Below the pieces are notes generated by a model. The model searched no databases. It saw only the letters and a program-made list of their open reading frames with translations, and was not told the DNA's origin. A stretch of DNA of 64,000 bases, taken from Entomortierella parvispora (Eukaryota; Mortierellomycota; Mortierellomycetes; Mortierellales; Mortierellaceae). The stretch spans positions 558,001 through 622,000 of the forward strand of contig OY752142.1 of NCBI GenBank assembly GCA_963573315.1. The letters are read 5' to 3'. Positions 1 through 9,414 of this stretch are shown here, in pieces. Position 1 is the first letter of the stretch, and the number at the start of each line of letters is the position of its first letter. Made by a program: the position numbers and the translations under genes.

Positions 1-569
1 CTAAACATCGTACTCTGACCGTCGATTTCTCTGCCCCTCCCAGCCTCACCCTTTTTTCCAGCATCTCTCATCATTTTTTTTGGCACTCCCTCTCCTCTGT
101 CTCCCCGTACTTTCCATCGTAATGTCCCTTGATCCCCATGCGTCTCATCTCTACCCTCTTCTCGAAGATAGCTCATTTATGGAAATGTTCTTCTCTGTTT
201 CTCAATGTCCCACAACCAAACCCTTTTTTGTCGCCCTGAATATTCCCCTCCTCCACACACACCATCCCAAAAATCATTTTTTTTCGTGTCCAGCCCAAAA
301 GATCTCTCCATTTCTTCCTTTACAGCATTCCCTTGTACCCTTTTCACGTATTTAATAAAGGCTACACCGAACCAAGCCCATCCTCTTCAAAACTTTGGAC
401 ACGCAACGGCACTCACAACACCCGCAAGCACCATCACAAGCAGCACTACACCTGAGATCTTCATTGCAGAACCATTGCAGAACATCGCAGGTACATTCAC
501 AAGAACCACACCACACGGACGACCGTCATCGCAGAGCAGTCTCAAGAATACTCCATACGCTATCAAGAA
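1..569. other. pyrimidine-rich upstream region of CFEM gene
   Basis: No convincing gene is seen here. The stretch is rich in C and T on the plus strand, as is common in fungal promoters. A TATA-like TATTTAATA at 349-357 lies 221 bp before the CFEM start codon. Short open frames here are low-complexity and are not supported. Confidence 0.5.
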
Positions 570-839
570 ATGCTTGCTGCTTTATTCATTTGCTTAGTTG
601 CACTCACGTGTATCTATTCCCAAGATGCTTCGGCACCACTGTGCAGTCAAACGTGTGTCAACCAAATGATGGCGGCAAGCAAGGCAGAGGAGCTCGGATG
701 TAGGCCGAATGACCTCAGTTGTTTGTGCGCAAGCCCAAACTTTACGTACAGCCTGAGAGATTGTACGAAGGCAATATGCCCAGAGCAAAACGCGGATCGC
801 GTTGTAGAATATGGGTTAAAAGGGTGTATCTCTGTTTAA
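570..839 (+). CDS. small secreted CFEM-domain protein
   Basis: This 89-residue protein starts with a hydrophobic signal peptide of about 20 residues that probably ends near SQDASA. The mature part holds eight cysteines in CFEM order, including the CLC pair, a final GC near the C terminus and PLCxxxC at the start. CFEM domains are fungal-specific and occur in extracellular or wall-attached proteins; some bind haem or iron, others are effectors. No GPI-attachment tail or transmembrane segment follows the domain, so the protein is probably released. There are no introns, and the ATG is the first in frame. The family call rests on the cysteine pattern; the ligand cannot be told from the sequence. 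Confidence 0.78.
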   Translation: MLAALFICLVALTCIYSQDASAPLCSQTCVNQMMAASKAEELGCRPNDLSCLCASPNFTYSLRDCTKAICPEQNADRVVEYGLKGCISV

Positions 840-1241
840 TTTGCTCCATCAGGTCAATTGCAGTAAACCCTATCAATCTCTCGCCTGCCGCCTCATTACA
901 GTCTTTAGAATAAAGAGCTGTCGCCGTCTTCACATGTGGATGAACGCATGAGTGGCTCAGGATAAGTTCTCAGGGATAGGCAATGAGTTGATATGGGTGC
1001 TGGTAGACGGAGGGGAAATCAATAAAAAAAATACAGACATCATGCGGGTGTGGCAGAACCTTGCCATGAGTACCCTGAGGCTACGAGATAACTGTTATCT
1101 GTCTTAATCATCGCTGCTTTTGCCATGTCCTTCTTCAGCGTCCCGACCACTGTCATCTCTGTCTGGTCCTGCTACCAATCAATCCGGGCTACTCTCCTCC
1201 ATCTATCTTTCTTTGTTGGGTTCCCCCTCTTTTTTTTTTGC
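840..1241. other. intergenic, no gene seen
   Basis: The stretch separates the plus-strand CFEM gene from the convergent IFI6-like gene. I see no coding pattern, RNA gene or repeat in it. Confidence 0.5.
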
Positions 1242-1658
1242 CTACAGAGATGCAGTGTTGATCTTCTTTTTCTTTTTCAAAACTTTGGCGGTAGTGGCGA
1301 CAGCAGCAGCGCCGCCTGCGGTGCTAACCACGATGGTTCCTACGGCTCCTAAACCGACCGCACCTACGGACTGCAAGACTGCACATGCCGAGCCGGCTGC
1401 AACGGCGCCGCCATAACCTGACATGATACCGGCAGCTAAGGATCCAGCCGCGATTCCTGCCCCTGTGAATCCTATTGCAGCGACCACCCCTGTCACGATG
1501 AGTGGAGTTGCAACGGCTCCAGTGACACCAACGGCAGCGTAGGTGGCGGCTTTGCTACCAGCAATATTCTTGGCGGATTGGGGCACCGAAGGCAGCGAGG
1601 GCATCGAAGGCAGCGAGGGCATGGAGGGCATTGACGGCATGGAGGACATTGATGGCAT
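1242..1658 (-). CDS. IFI6/IFI27-like (Ifi-6-16 family) hydrophobic protein
   Basis: The protein is 138 residues if the ATG at 1658 is used. Residues 1-27 are a tandem MPS, LPS or SPS tripeptide repeat. A run of glycine, alanine and valine-rich helices follows from about residue 35 to 125 (for example VTGAVATPLIVTG and GFTGAGIAAGSLAA), and the tail is basic with five consecutive lysines. The order of the Gly/Ala helices matches the animal IFI6/IFI27/ISG12 family (Pfam Ifi-6-16), which are small mitochondrial or ER membrane proteins linked to innate immunity and apoptosis. Family members outside animals are known but their function is unclear. The frame stays open upstream to a GTG, but no better ATG is seen. 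An upstream exon is possible. Confidence 0.65.
   Translation of the reverse strand: MPSMSSMPSMPSMPSLPSMPSLPSVPQSAKNIAGSKAATYAAVGVTGAVATPLIVTGVVAAIGFTGAGIAAGSLAAGIMSGYGGAVAAGSACAVLQSVGAVGLGAVGTIVVSTAGGAAAVATTAKVLKKKKKINTASL
1589..1658 (-). repeat. degenerate 9- to 15-bp coding repeat (Met-Pro-Ser units)
   Basis: Units of the form GGCATCGAAGGCAGCGA and GGCATGGAGGGCATTGA recur on the plus strand. They encode the MPS/LPS tripeptide repeats at the N terminus of the IFI6-like protein. The array could expand or contract by slippage. Confidence 0.6.
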
Positions 1659-1882
1659 GCCAAGGAAACGGAATGGAGGAGAAGAATGAGGAAAAAGACT
1701 GAGGAAAACGCATGAAAGGTAGGGGTGGTGCAGCGGGAGTGCGCGGGAGTGCGCAGGAGCAGCAAGACGCGTCACTCGCAGGAACGCGTCTGAAAAAAAA
1801 AAAGTGGTTAAAGTTGCATGTATTTCCTTGCATCTGTGCCCATCTGGGAGATTGTGTTTTAGAAATGGCGTCTGCAGCTAGA

Positions 1883-3343
1883 CTATGCATGCTTTGTTGA
1901 CGACACAACAGTACTAAAGGAACTGGTCTTCATGCAGAAGCACTGCAGGTCAGGCCATGCATCGGTCATCCATCTTGTTTCCTTGTCTTGCTCGAGCCGC
2001 CATCGTTCAAAGTCACCTTGTTTCCAATACATCCGTTGATCACCTTCAGTGACTCGAGATTCATCGCAAGCGCCCATCACCTCTTCGAATTGGAGATGTT
2101 TGAGGCGCTTCAGAGCCAAAAACTGGTCCACTGCTAGCTTCCTCCGTTCAATGGTCCCAGGCAAAACCAGGCAAGCGACTCGGAGTCGTTGAAGACCAAC
2201 GCAGGCCCAACTGTAAGGGCTAACGTTGTCGACCTTGATTTCCAAGATCTTCATCGCCTTTACAACCAGCGGTTCCTGTCCTTCATTCATTTCCTCTTTC
2301 AAGAGTGCGTCCATGTTGACAAAGCACATGCCAAGGTCCACCAGTTGTGGACAAGCAGCAAAAACAATCTCGCACATCCATGTCAAAAACTCTATGCTGT
2401 TTGCCAAATCGAGGGTATGAAGATGAGCAAAGTGTCGACCAAGAGCATTCATGGATTGGGAAGCAAACCCTGAGCACTCTAGAATGAGATGCGTGATTTC
2501 AGGCCAGGAATCAAGGGTGGCTGTCAACTCTTCTTCGTCCATGTCATAGTCAATGATCCTCAATTGCGTGATGGGGACGGAAAAAAGCAAAGTCTTGAGT
2601 TGGTCGGATTTCAGCGTTCTGAGCCCGCAGTCAGAAGGTCCGAATAGTAAGGCGCTCATTCGTAGAAAAGGGCCCTGCCACGCGTGAGGAACTGGTGTGT
2701 AAAAGCGATAACACCGACTGCTGTTGCTGAAAGCCAGCCGTTTCAGATTTGGGTTCCTCTGGACAGCCGACATCAGGTCTTTAGATCTGAAATATGAATC
2801 AAAGACTTCGAGAGACTGGAGTTGAAGGCAGGATTCCGCTACTTCGAAGAAGAGCTTGTAAGCGTCTCTGAACTTGAGTCGGTCAAAGAAGATGTGTTGA
2901 ATCTGAGGATTGATGGCCAACAAGTGTGAGAGACCTCTTCGGTCCAACGAGCTGTAAGCCACGCTCTCCTCCTTTGGAGGCGACTCAAGACGCAGACGCA
3001 AGAGGACGTTCACGGAAGATGGTAGTTCCCGGATGTGAGGGCCAGGAACATGGAGCGTGAGTTGTCTGATAAAGTGGCCGTACTTTTGAATCGACTCCAT
3101 CGACACGGTCTTTGGCTCACGGGATATGTCGCCGTCGCTGTCTTCAGTCGCCAAAGTCGCGAGAGAGTCGTCCTGGGGTGAGGTGGCCTCTTGATCTCTC
3201 TTTTTTGGTCGGAGGTCAATTGTTTCGTACAGTTGAGAGATAAAGATATCTCCCCAGCTTTTGCAGACCAACGCACTGGCAGCCACGTCCTTCAGAGACA
3301 AATACGGTGCTACCTTCAACAAAATTTCGTCTGGAATATCCAT
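1883..3343 (-). CDS. F-box protein A with leucine-rich C-terminal region
   Basis: This is an intronless gene for a 486-residue protein starting at MDIPDEILLKV. Residues 1-45 are a standard F-box (PDEILLKVAPYLSLKDVAASALVCKSW split over the motif), the part that docks on Skp1 in SCF ubiquitin ligases. The rest is a set of irregular leucine-rich segments expected to bind the substrate, ending in the pattern TRWMTDAWPDLQ. The frame stays open 84 codons upstream, but the encoded text is hydrophobic low complexity and the ATG at the F-box matches paralogue C at 41132, which uses the same layout. The substrate is unknown. It is convergent to nothing nearby and lies upstream of JIP5 in the same orientation. 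Confidence 0.82.
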   Translation of the reverse strand: MDIPDEILLKVAPYLSLKDVAASALVCKSWGDIFISQLYETIDLRPKKRDQEATSPQDDSLATLATEDSDGDISREPKTVSMESIQKYGHFIRQLTLHVPGPHIRELPSSVNVLLRLRLESPPKEESVAYSSLDRRGLSHLLAINPQIQHIFFDRLKFRDAYKLFFEVAESCLQLQSLEVFDSYFRSKDLMSAVQRNPNLKRLAFSNSSRCYRFYTPVPHAWQGPFLRMSALLFGPSDCGLRTLKSDQLKTLLFSVPITQLRIIDYDMDEEELTATLDSWPEITHLILECSGFASQSMNALGRHFAHLHTLDLANSIEFLTWMCEIVFAACPQLVDLGMCFVNMDALLKEEMNEGQEPLVVKAMKILEIKVDNVSPYSWACVGLQRLRVACLVLPGTIERRKLAVDQFLALKRLKHLQFEEVMGACDESRVTEGDQRMYWKQGDFERWRLEQDKETRWMTDAWPDLQCFCMKTSSFSTVVSSTKHA

Positions 3344-3692
3344 TGTGAGGGGAAGTGAGGAGCGAGTGAGAGGATGAAGAGAACAGAGAACGGATACGAG
3401 GGCTGAACAAGTTTTTGAGGCTGAATGATGAAAAATTTGTAAAAAAACGGAGAGAAAAACCACACTGAGCTTGAGCACAAGGAGCATTGTCATGAAGATG
3501 GTGGCAAAGGCGAATAACGGTGGCAAAGATGGTGGCAAATATGGCAGCAATGGTCTTATCCAACAGCGTGTGAGGTCAGTAAAAGCCAGAACCACTCAGA
3601 CAGCTGACAAGCAAGTTCGTGAAAGGTGGTGGCGTTGGATGTATCGTTGTACGGATGAGTTTAATGCTCTATCTAAGAGTCGCGTTGTTTAT

Positions 3693-5295
3693 TCACAGGT
3701 CGTCAAAGAATCCTGGATTGTTGGCTGCGGGTGCTGCTTTTTTGGGGCGTCGGTTATTTTTCTTCTTTGGCGCATCCGAGTCATCAGAATCCACATCCAT
3801 CTCGCCACCTTGTTCCTCAGAGGGCTCCTTTTCGTCATCACTGTCCTTCTGGTTGTCGCCCGTCACTTCCAGTGCCTCCTCAGAGTCGTCCTCAATCTCT
3901 TCACGGTCGCTGGTCAAATAACGAACATCCCAGAACCGAACAGTATCGTCATGAGAGCAACTGGCCAGATAAGTCTTGTCGTGAGACATTTTGATGCACT
4001 CAATGGGGAAATCTTCATGTTCGCCAACAATCCCCTGAAACTTGTTGGGCAAAATGTCAATAATTCTATGTAGACCATGAGGCAACTGAATGTTAGAGGC
4101 TTGATTGGGAGGCGCTTTTGCACAAACATCTTTTCCCAGGATTGTATACGCTACCTGATGATACCATCGCTGGATCCGGTGGCAACAGTGTCCTCGTCAA
4201 TCTTGCAAATGGTGTCAATCGAGTTGGGGTGTCCAATGAATCGGTCTGTGCAATCGCCCCAGTCACCCCACGAATAAATGTTCAAGACACCCTCCTGGGA
4301 TCCGACCACGACCTTGCGAGTATCCTTGACAATACAAATCGAGAGCAATTCATCATCCTGGTTGGCAGACATGGCCAGCATTTTTGGTTTACGGATATCA
4401 TAGATGGAGATGGTGCCCTGTCCACTGGATGCAACCATGACCTTGGAGGTAGGATCATAATCCAGTCCTGAAATAAAGTCATCGTGCTCCGTGTATTCCA
4501 TCGTCTCGGATCCTGTCCTCACATCCCACAGCTTGATGGTTCCACTGTCATCTCCTGTCGCGAGAATGTTTTCTGTGAGCAGTTTGATGGTGTTGATAGG
4601 GTGGCTATAAGAATAATGAGAGCAAAACTTGGGTCAGGTTCATACTCTATTTCAGTAACCGTTTCGATTTTCCATCCTTAAATGTCTCTTCTTACTCGTG
4701 AGCGTCGGGTTTCTTGATTAATACACTTCCAGTGTTCACATCCAGTGCTCCAATAGCTCCGTCCTTGGAAACGGTAAAGAGGCCTATGTCCAACAGTTTC
4801 GAGTCAGTACGGTGTTTTTCTCATTTATCTGATAGCGGACGCGTCTAGTTCCATATCCTGATTCACATACCGGCTCCATCGTGGCTGAAAGCCAATCCTC
4901 TGCATGACTTTTTGGAAGGACGCACGCTCCAGAGCTCCTCATTGTTTCCAGATCCGGGATTGTATCTTACACTAAAAAAAATGTGTAGAAGGTCAGTCCT
5001 CCAAGCGCATTCGATTTTGCGCAGGGATAGATCGCGATGGAGGAGAGGAAAGTAGATGATCGTACCAGTTAATATGTCCAGTGATGAGTCCCGTCGCGAT
5101 GATGTCTTCTGTGGGGTGAAAGTCAAAGTCAAAGACCGTGCTCTTGTACGTGAGGGTATCGGGCTGGAGGATGTTCTTTCCAGACTGAAGGTGCATGCAT
5201 GGAATGTGAGATTGTCAATGGAGGTGAGTCTTTGTAGTCCAGTGTTCTCTTCTCGAGTGAATTGTGTTTCTTTGGTAGCAGCATGCACATACCAT
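3693..5295 (-). CDS. JIP5: WD40 ribosome-biogenesis protein JIP5 / WDR55
   Basis: Six exons give 377 residues: 5295-5293, 5184-5066, 4971-4871, 4783-4696, 4604-4155 and 4065-3693. The first exon is just the ATG, followed at once by a GTATGT donor, and the second starts SGKNILQP. The protein is one seven-blade WD40 propeller; recognisable blades include GTIKLWDVRTG and DTVRFWDVRYL. The conserved stretches VATGSSDGIIR and VGEHEDFPIE and the acidic then basic C terminus ending GFFDDL match JIP5/WDR55. The length fits (human WDR55 383, yeast Jip5 492). The family acts in the nucleolus in pre-rRNA processing and large-subunit assembly. An alternative in-frame start inside intron 1 (MHLQSGK) exists but is less consistent with the splice signals. 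Confidence 0.9.
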
Positions 5296-5370
5296 GGTGA
5301 TCGGTGATTGCAAGGTTGAGAGAGAGAGTGAATGTGTGTGTTGTGTGTGTTTGTGGAAGGGACAAAAAAG

Positions 5371-5384
5371 AAAAAAAAAAAAAA
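5371..5384. promoter_or_regulatory. poly(dA:dT) tract upstream of JIP5
   Basis: Fourteen A on the plus strand (T on the JIP5 coding strand) lie 76 nt before the JIP5 start codon. Poly(dA:dT) tracts exclude nucleosomes in fungal promoters, and similar tracts lie at matching distances before three other genes here. Confidence 0.4.
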
Positions 5385-5614
5385 GAAATGAATGTGACTG
5401 CGAAACAGGACCCTGCCAATGGCGCCTCTGTTGCGCTTGCACAGTTGCCTTCAGGCAGCCAGCTGGCAAAGCATGGGCAGGCAGCATTCCTCCTGCATGA
5501 ACCTCAACAAGGTCACGCACACCTCCTTGACGAATGCTGTGCGGACGCACATTACCCTCTGCTGCTCTCATTCCCCGCAACGCGATCAGCACACCCCCAA
5601 GCCACGCTTATTCC

Positions 5615-5635
5615 TTTTTTTTTTTTTTTTTTTTT
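5615..5635. promoter_or_regulatory. T21 tract and CCTT repeats in phosphatase promoter
   Basis: A run of 21 T is followed by four to five TTCC units (about 5645-5668), ending some 85-115 nt before the phosphatase ATG. It is consistent with a nucleosome-excluding promoter element. Confidence 0.4.
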
Positions 5636-5751
5636 GAAGGTCACCTTCCTTCCTTCCTTCCTTCCTTTTGCATTCCTTTTCACACTCACCATTTCCATTT
5701 CTTCCTTTCCAAATCTCATTCATTCACCCTCCCTTCTCAAAATCGTATACC

Positions 5752-6623
5752 ATGGCGCAACTACAGAGGTTACTCAGTAGAGCACCACCACCGCCACAGC
5801 TGCAGAGTCAAGTCCCCACAACATACTATAGACCCCCTTCTGTCGCCTTCAAGGACTCGATCTCACACCCTATCAACGTCAGCTGGATCATACCTCCTTG
5901 GGTGTCTGCTCTACTCCTACAGGACATGAGGGTCCCCAAATACGGATCACCCATCCATTTCGAGGGTCATGAAAAGGACGAGACATGCTTGACTCCCTTC
6001 ACTTCCCTCTTTGATTTCGCACAACAACAGGCGGCAGCCCTGAAGAGGGAGGGTCCAGATGGTTCGATCAGCCGTGCCAAAAAGTTCTACCATGACTGGC
6101 GGCCAAGAGGCAACCTGGGACTCTCTTCTTGCCCAGGAAAGAAAGTTCGATTGGATGGACCCGTCAATGGCAGAGCCAAGATTGTTCGTGACCTGGATAT
6201 GGACTTTGATCGGCTCCGTCAGCTGGGCTTTACTCGTGTGATCTGGTAAGAATGTCCTGAGGACAAAGAATGCTTGAAGGAGACGGACACATGTGGGTTG
6301 GCCGTTCAGTACAGGGCTGTTTTACTGTTGTCACCATTGTCACCATTGCCACCATCGGAGATGTGGAAAAAGAGGGAGCGTTTTGGTTTTGGCATTGGTT
6401 TTCTTTGTTTTTGTTTTTGTTTTCGGCAATGCAATTCTGACTGAACATTCCTGGTTTGTCCCTTGTGTTCCAATAGCTGTCTCTTTGATGAGGAACTAGA
6501 GCTCCTCGGGTCACCCTTTCCAAAGTACTTGGAGGCAGCGAATCGCCACGGTTTGGACGTTGTCAGGTGAGTATCGACACACTGCATGGCGCTAGTCCTG
6601 ACTTGCATCGAGCTAACTGACAC

Positions 6624-6656
<33 letters not shown>

Positions 6657-7710
6657 GTACCGTTGTGTTCCCTCCCGTACTCACGCGCCATTGTACCGCT
6701 CTGTCGTTCGTGTTTCCCAGGATTCCAATGGTGGAAGGAAGCACGCCATATTCATTTGCAGAAATGGAGAGAGTGTTGGACAAGATGGACGAGACGACCA
6801 AAAGGGGCGAGAGCGTGTTGGTCCATTGCCGAGGAGGTAAGGGATCTGTTGTCATCCTGGATGATTTTCTACCGGGAGGAATATGTCGTTTCCATGCAGG
6901 AGGACAGCGCACGCGTCATCTTTCGCGCGAACCTTTTCCAGGATCCAATGGCGACGCAGACTCCTTTTTCTCATTGTTTTTTTGGGTGTGTTTTTCTTCT
7001 TGAGCGAGATCTGAAAAGACAGCTAACCTCTTCCCCCCTCTCCTTACCCCCTTTTCTCCTTCTCTCTTTTGGTCTTGTGCGGCCCTGGGACGATCTTTGC
7101 GTACCAAGGCGTCGGTCGAGCTGCTGTGGTTGCCTGTTGTTGGTTGCTGCGCCTCCGCCACTTTCAGGACTATGTTGCCACTATTGAGTGGGTGCGGGCC
7201 CAGAGATCACCCAAGGCGATCGAGACCAGGGAACAGATGCAGTTTGTGGCGGGATTTCAACTTTGGGACTGGGGAGGCAGCTTCCGGGAAGACAGCTTGG
7301 TGGTCGAACGAGAGATCCAACACCGGATAGACATGACAGAAGGCAATCTGAAGGAGCAACGACTGGACGCTGCCCGTATGAATGCATCTGGACATCATCA
7401 TCATCCACCACCACCTTCTTCCTCTCACCAACGACAACAACCACACGAAATGGCGCCACGGAGATCTTTGGATCATAACCATCATGATCAAAGTCAGCAC
7501 ACACATTCAACGCACCAACAGAACGGAGGGCAGCACCATGTTGCGCAATTGATCATAGGCTCGCCCAAATCAAGGAGCTCGTCGATCCCCTCTACTGCAA
7601 GCGTTTCCTCGCGTCAGTCACATCCAGTTTCACCTTCTTCTCTCTCAGGTGCCAGACGGTCCCTGGAGCTGAATGGTCATGGTAATGGCCACTTCTCAGA
7701 TAGATCATAG
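5752..7710 (+). CDS. CDKN3-like dual-specificity protein phosphatase
   Basis: Four exons (5752-6245, 6477-6566, 6721-6836, 7109-7710) give 433 residues. The start is the ATG in CCATGG, a good initiation context. The catalytic loop HCRGGVGRA is created by joining exons 3 and 4, with Cys231 as nucleophile and Arg237 as phosphate-binding residue (Cys-X5-Arg). The N-terminal half (ISHPINVSWIIPP onward, about residues 40-230) resembles CDKN3/KAP-type phosphatases, and RGGVGRA rather than AGxGRT is typical of that group. The C-terminal 120 residues are disordered, rich in His, Ser and Gln. Its likely role is dephosphorylation of cell-cycle or signalling kinases in the cytosol or nucleus. The last acceptor (CCAAG at 7108) is weaker than the others, but joins the catalytic loop exactly. 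Confidence 0.82.
6626..6655. repeat. T30 homopolymer in phosphatase intron 2
   Basis: Thirty T on the coding strand lie inside the intron 6567-6720, about 65 nt before its CCCAG acceptor. It is likely length-variable and error-prone in sequencing. Confidence 0.8.
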
Positions 7711-8157
7711 ACGAAAGTAAAGACACCAAGTGAACTTTCTGATGTGGTACAAGTTGCGCAACGTTGGCGGTGTAACGCGGACAAATTTTCGTCCTCTCCA
7801 TAGCAGTTGTAACCCGGAGATTCCTCTTGTGAGCTTAGTGGTGGGTCCATATTGCTCGGTAGTTGACAAGACGTGCCGTAATCTTCAACAAGAATAGAGT
7901 CGAGGTGTAGCGGAGCTGTTTGGGCTGTTCAACTGAGAGCGGTCTGCTTTGTCTTTACTACCGGCATGGCAAGTCAATGACGCCTGAATCAATATGTATT
8001 TCTTGGTAGTCCTCATACGGTTCTAGCGCCCAGTTTTTTTAAGGTGGACAATCGAAGACTCGAAAGATCTGATACTCAAGAATACCACAGCGTGAGTCGG
8101 AGGTGTGAATTAGTGAGAGAAAGAAGTAAAAAGCGATGGAAATGAACAACGCGCGGT
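7711..8157. other. phosphatase 3' flank and LINE target region
   Basis: No gene is seen. The right end is the original insertion site of the LINE at 8173-9145. Confidence 0.5.
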
Positions 8158-8172
8158 GTTGAACAGGGGCGC
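8158..8172. repeat. left target-site duplication of the LINE
   Basis: This copy of GTTGAACAGGGGCGC is identical to 9146-9160 and directly abuts the poly(T) run. Confidence 0.85.
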
Positions 8173-8330
8173 TTTTTTTTTTTTTTTGCAACATTTTATT
8201 TGCCATGCCGAGCCAAAGAAGTGGAGTATGTAAACTGAACTATCTACGACCTGACGCAGCCGCGTGGTCTAGCGATCCCCGCGCAACAAATGCCACGGCT
8301 CGTCGCCGTGTAATATTGGAGAGTAAAGTG

Positions 8331-9145
8331 TTACAAAAAATGGATCTTCCCCATTTTTTCAAGTGTCGTTAAATGAACTTGGCCGCGTATACAGGCCAGA
8401 AGTCGATGGTCCGCCAAAAAAGGGTCGTCCTGGGCTCCAGGGCAGAGGCCTTGGATGTGGTCAGCGAGGAGCGCGCCACATGGGCAAGTGTCAGGGGGCA
8501 ATATCGCCCCAGAGGCATTATTCCAGGGTAAACCAGGCTGGACTTGTCGTTTCATCTTGGGGCGGATACCGCGTTCCTTCTCCCATGCAATTGTGACTTC
8601 GCAACGGTGCTTCCACACTTTAGCCAGGGCGTCTCTATCCAGGCGACGGATAAACTGGTGTGCGACCGCGACTACAACCGAGTGAGGAGCTTTGAAAACT
8701 GGCGTCCACGCGTCGATCAAGGCGGAGTATAAGAGTCCTTGGTATGCAGTGACTACCGAGCGTGCCGTGTCCAATGGTGAAGTGTTCTCGCCAAATTTTG
8801 GAGGGCGCACCGTGGACAAGTCGTTGAAGGCAGAGTAGAGTGACGCCCAGATTTGCACATCCGCGGGTTGGTGCCAGTACAGAGTTTTTGGGGCCTCCAT
8901 TATCAGTGCTCGGGCTTGCTGTTTGCTGTGTCTAGAGAGTTTTCCGTCGTTGACCTTCTTAATGGCAGCCCGGCCCCACTTTGGAATCGAAGCCACAGCG
9001 TCCTCCCATATAAGCATCTGTTGTTGTAACGACTCTGGACAAACCCAAACGTGATTGTTGTCCTCTGGTGCCCCTCGACATAGACAGCATAGATTGTCAG
9101 GATAAAGGTCAGGATATCTCGCATGCATGACCGTGAGTGTCGGAA
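8331..9145 (-). pseudogene. C-terminal fragment of LINE ORF2 (zinc-finger end of reverse transcriptase)
   Basis: About 270 codons are open on the minus strand inside the truncated LINE. Near the start is a zinc-binding motif (NLCCLCRGAPEDNNHVWVC), the CCHC-type knuckle found after the reverse transcriptase and RNase H parts of many fungal LINE ORF2 proteins. A second cysteine-rich region (TCPCGALLADHIQGLC) lies near the end. The endonuclease, reverse transcriptase and RNase H domains are missing through 5' truncation, so the copy cannot move by itself. The family call is from the motif and the insertion structure. Confidence 0.65.
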
Positions 9146-9160
9146 GTTGAACAGGGGCGC
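9146..9160. repeat. right target-site duplication of the LINE
   Basis: This is the second perfect copy of the 15-bp duplication. It marks the 5' truncation point of the element at 9145. Confidence 0.85.
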
Positions 9161-9182
9161 GAAAAAGCACAAACGTTTTACA

Positions 9183-9190
9183 TCACGTGA
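9183..9190. promoter_or_regulatory. TCACGTGA palindrome, possible bHLH site
   Basis: A perfect 8-bp palindrome with the CACGTG E-box core (Cbf1-like in fungi) lies about 230 bp before the acidic WD40-like gene. With the LINE inserted just upstream, it is close to the remaining native promoter. Confidence 0.3.
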
Positions 9191-9414
9191 TTACACAAAA
9201 AGAGAAAACTTCTCAAAGGCGCAATTTCGAAACTTTTTCTCTTTCTGAATTCACTCCCCACTCATTCCTTCATTCCCGCAGGAACGACCACTCTTGCGCC
9301 GCAGCAACTCATTCACTCACCTTCAGCATAGCAAAGGCTTGCAGCTATCCACTGGATAGAGTAACTAAGGAAATCCTAACTCTGGCAGCTATAAACAACA
9401 ACAACCATAATAAT

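Larger units (their letters stand above)
8158..9160 (-). mobile_element. 5'-truncated LINE (non-LTR retrotransposon) with 15-bp target-site duplication
   Basis: The 15-bp sequence GTTGAACAGGGGCGC occurs perfectly at 8158-8172 and again at 9146-9160. The left copy is followed at once by T15 (8173-8187), which is the poly(A) tail of an element inserted on the minus strand. The body 8173-9145 (973 bp) therefore has the hallmarks of target-primed reverse transcription with 5' truncation: poly(A) tail, flanking duplication and a partial open frame. The perfect duplication implies a fairly recent insertion. A small hairpin at 8294-8310 (CACGGC/GCCGTG) sits in the 3' untranslated part. Confidence 0.85.

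Noticed and set aside
8255-8290. tRNA-like box (GTGGTCTAGCG) in the LINE 3' region
   Set aside because: No cloverleaf, no T-arm and no acceptor stem could be folded around it.
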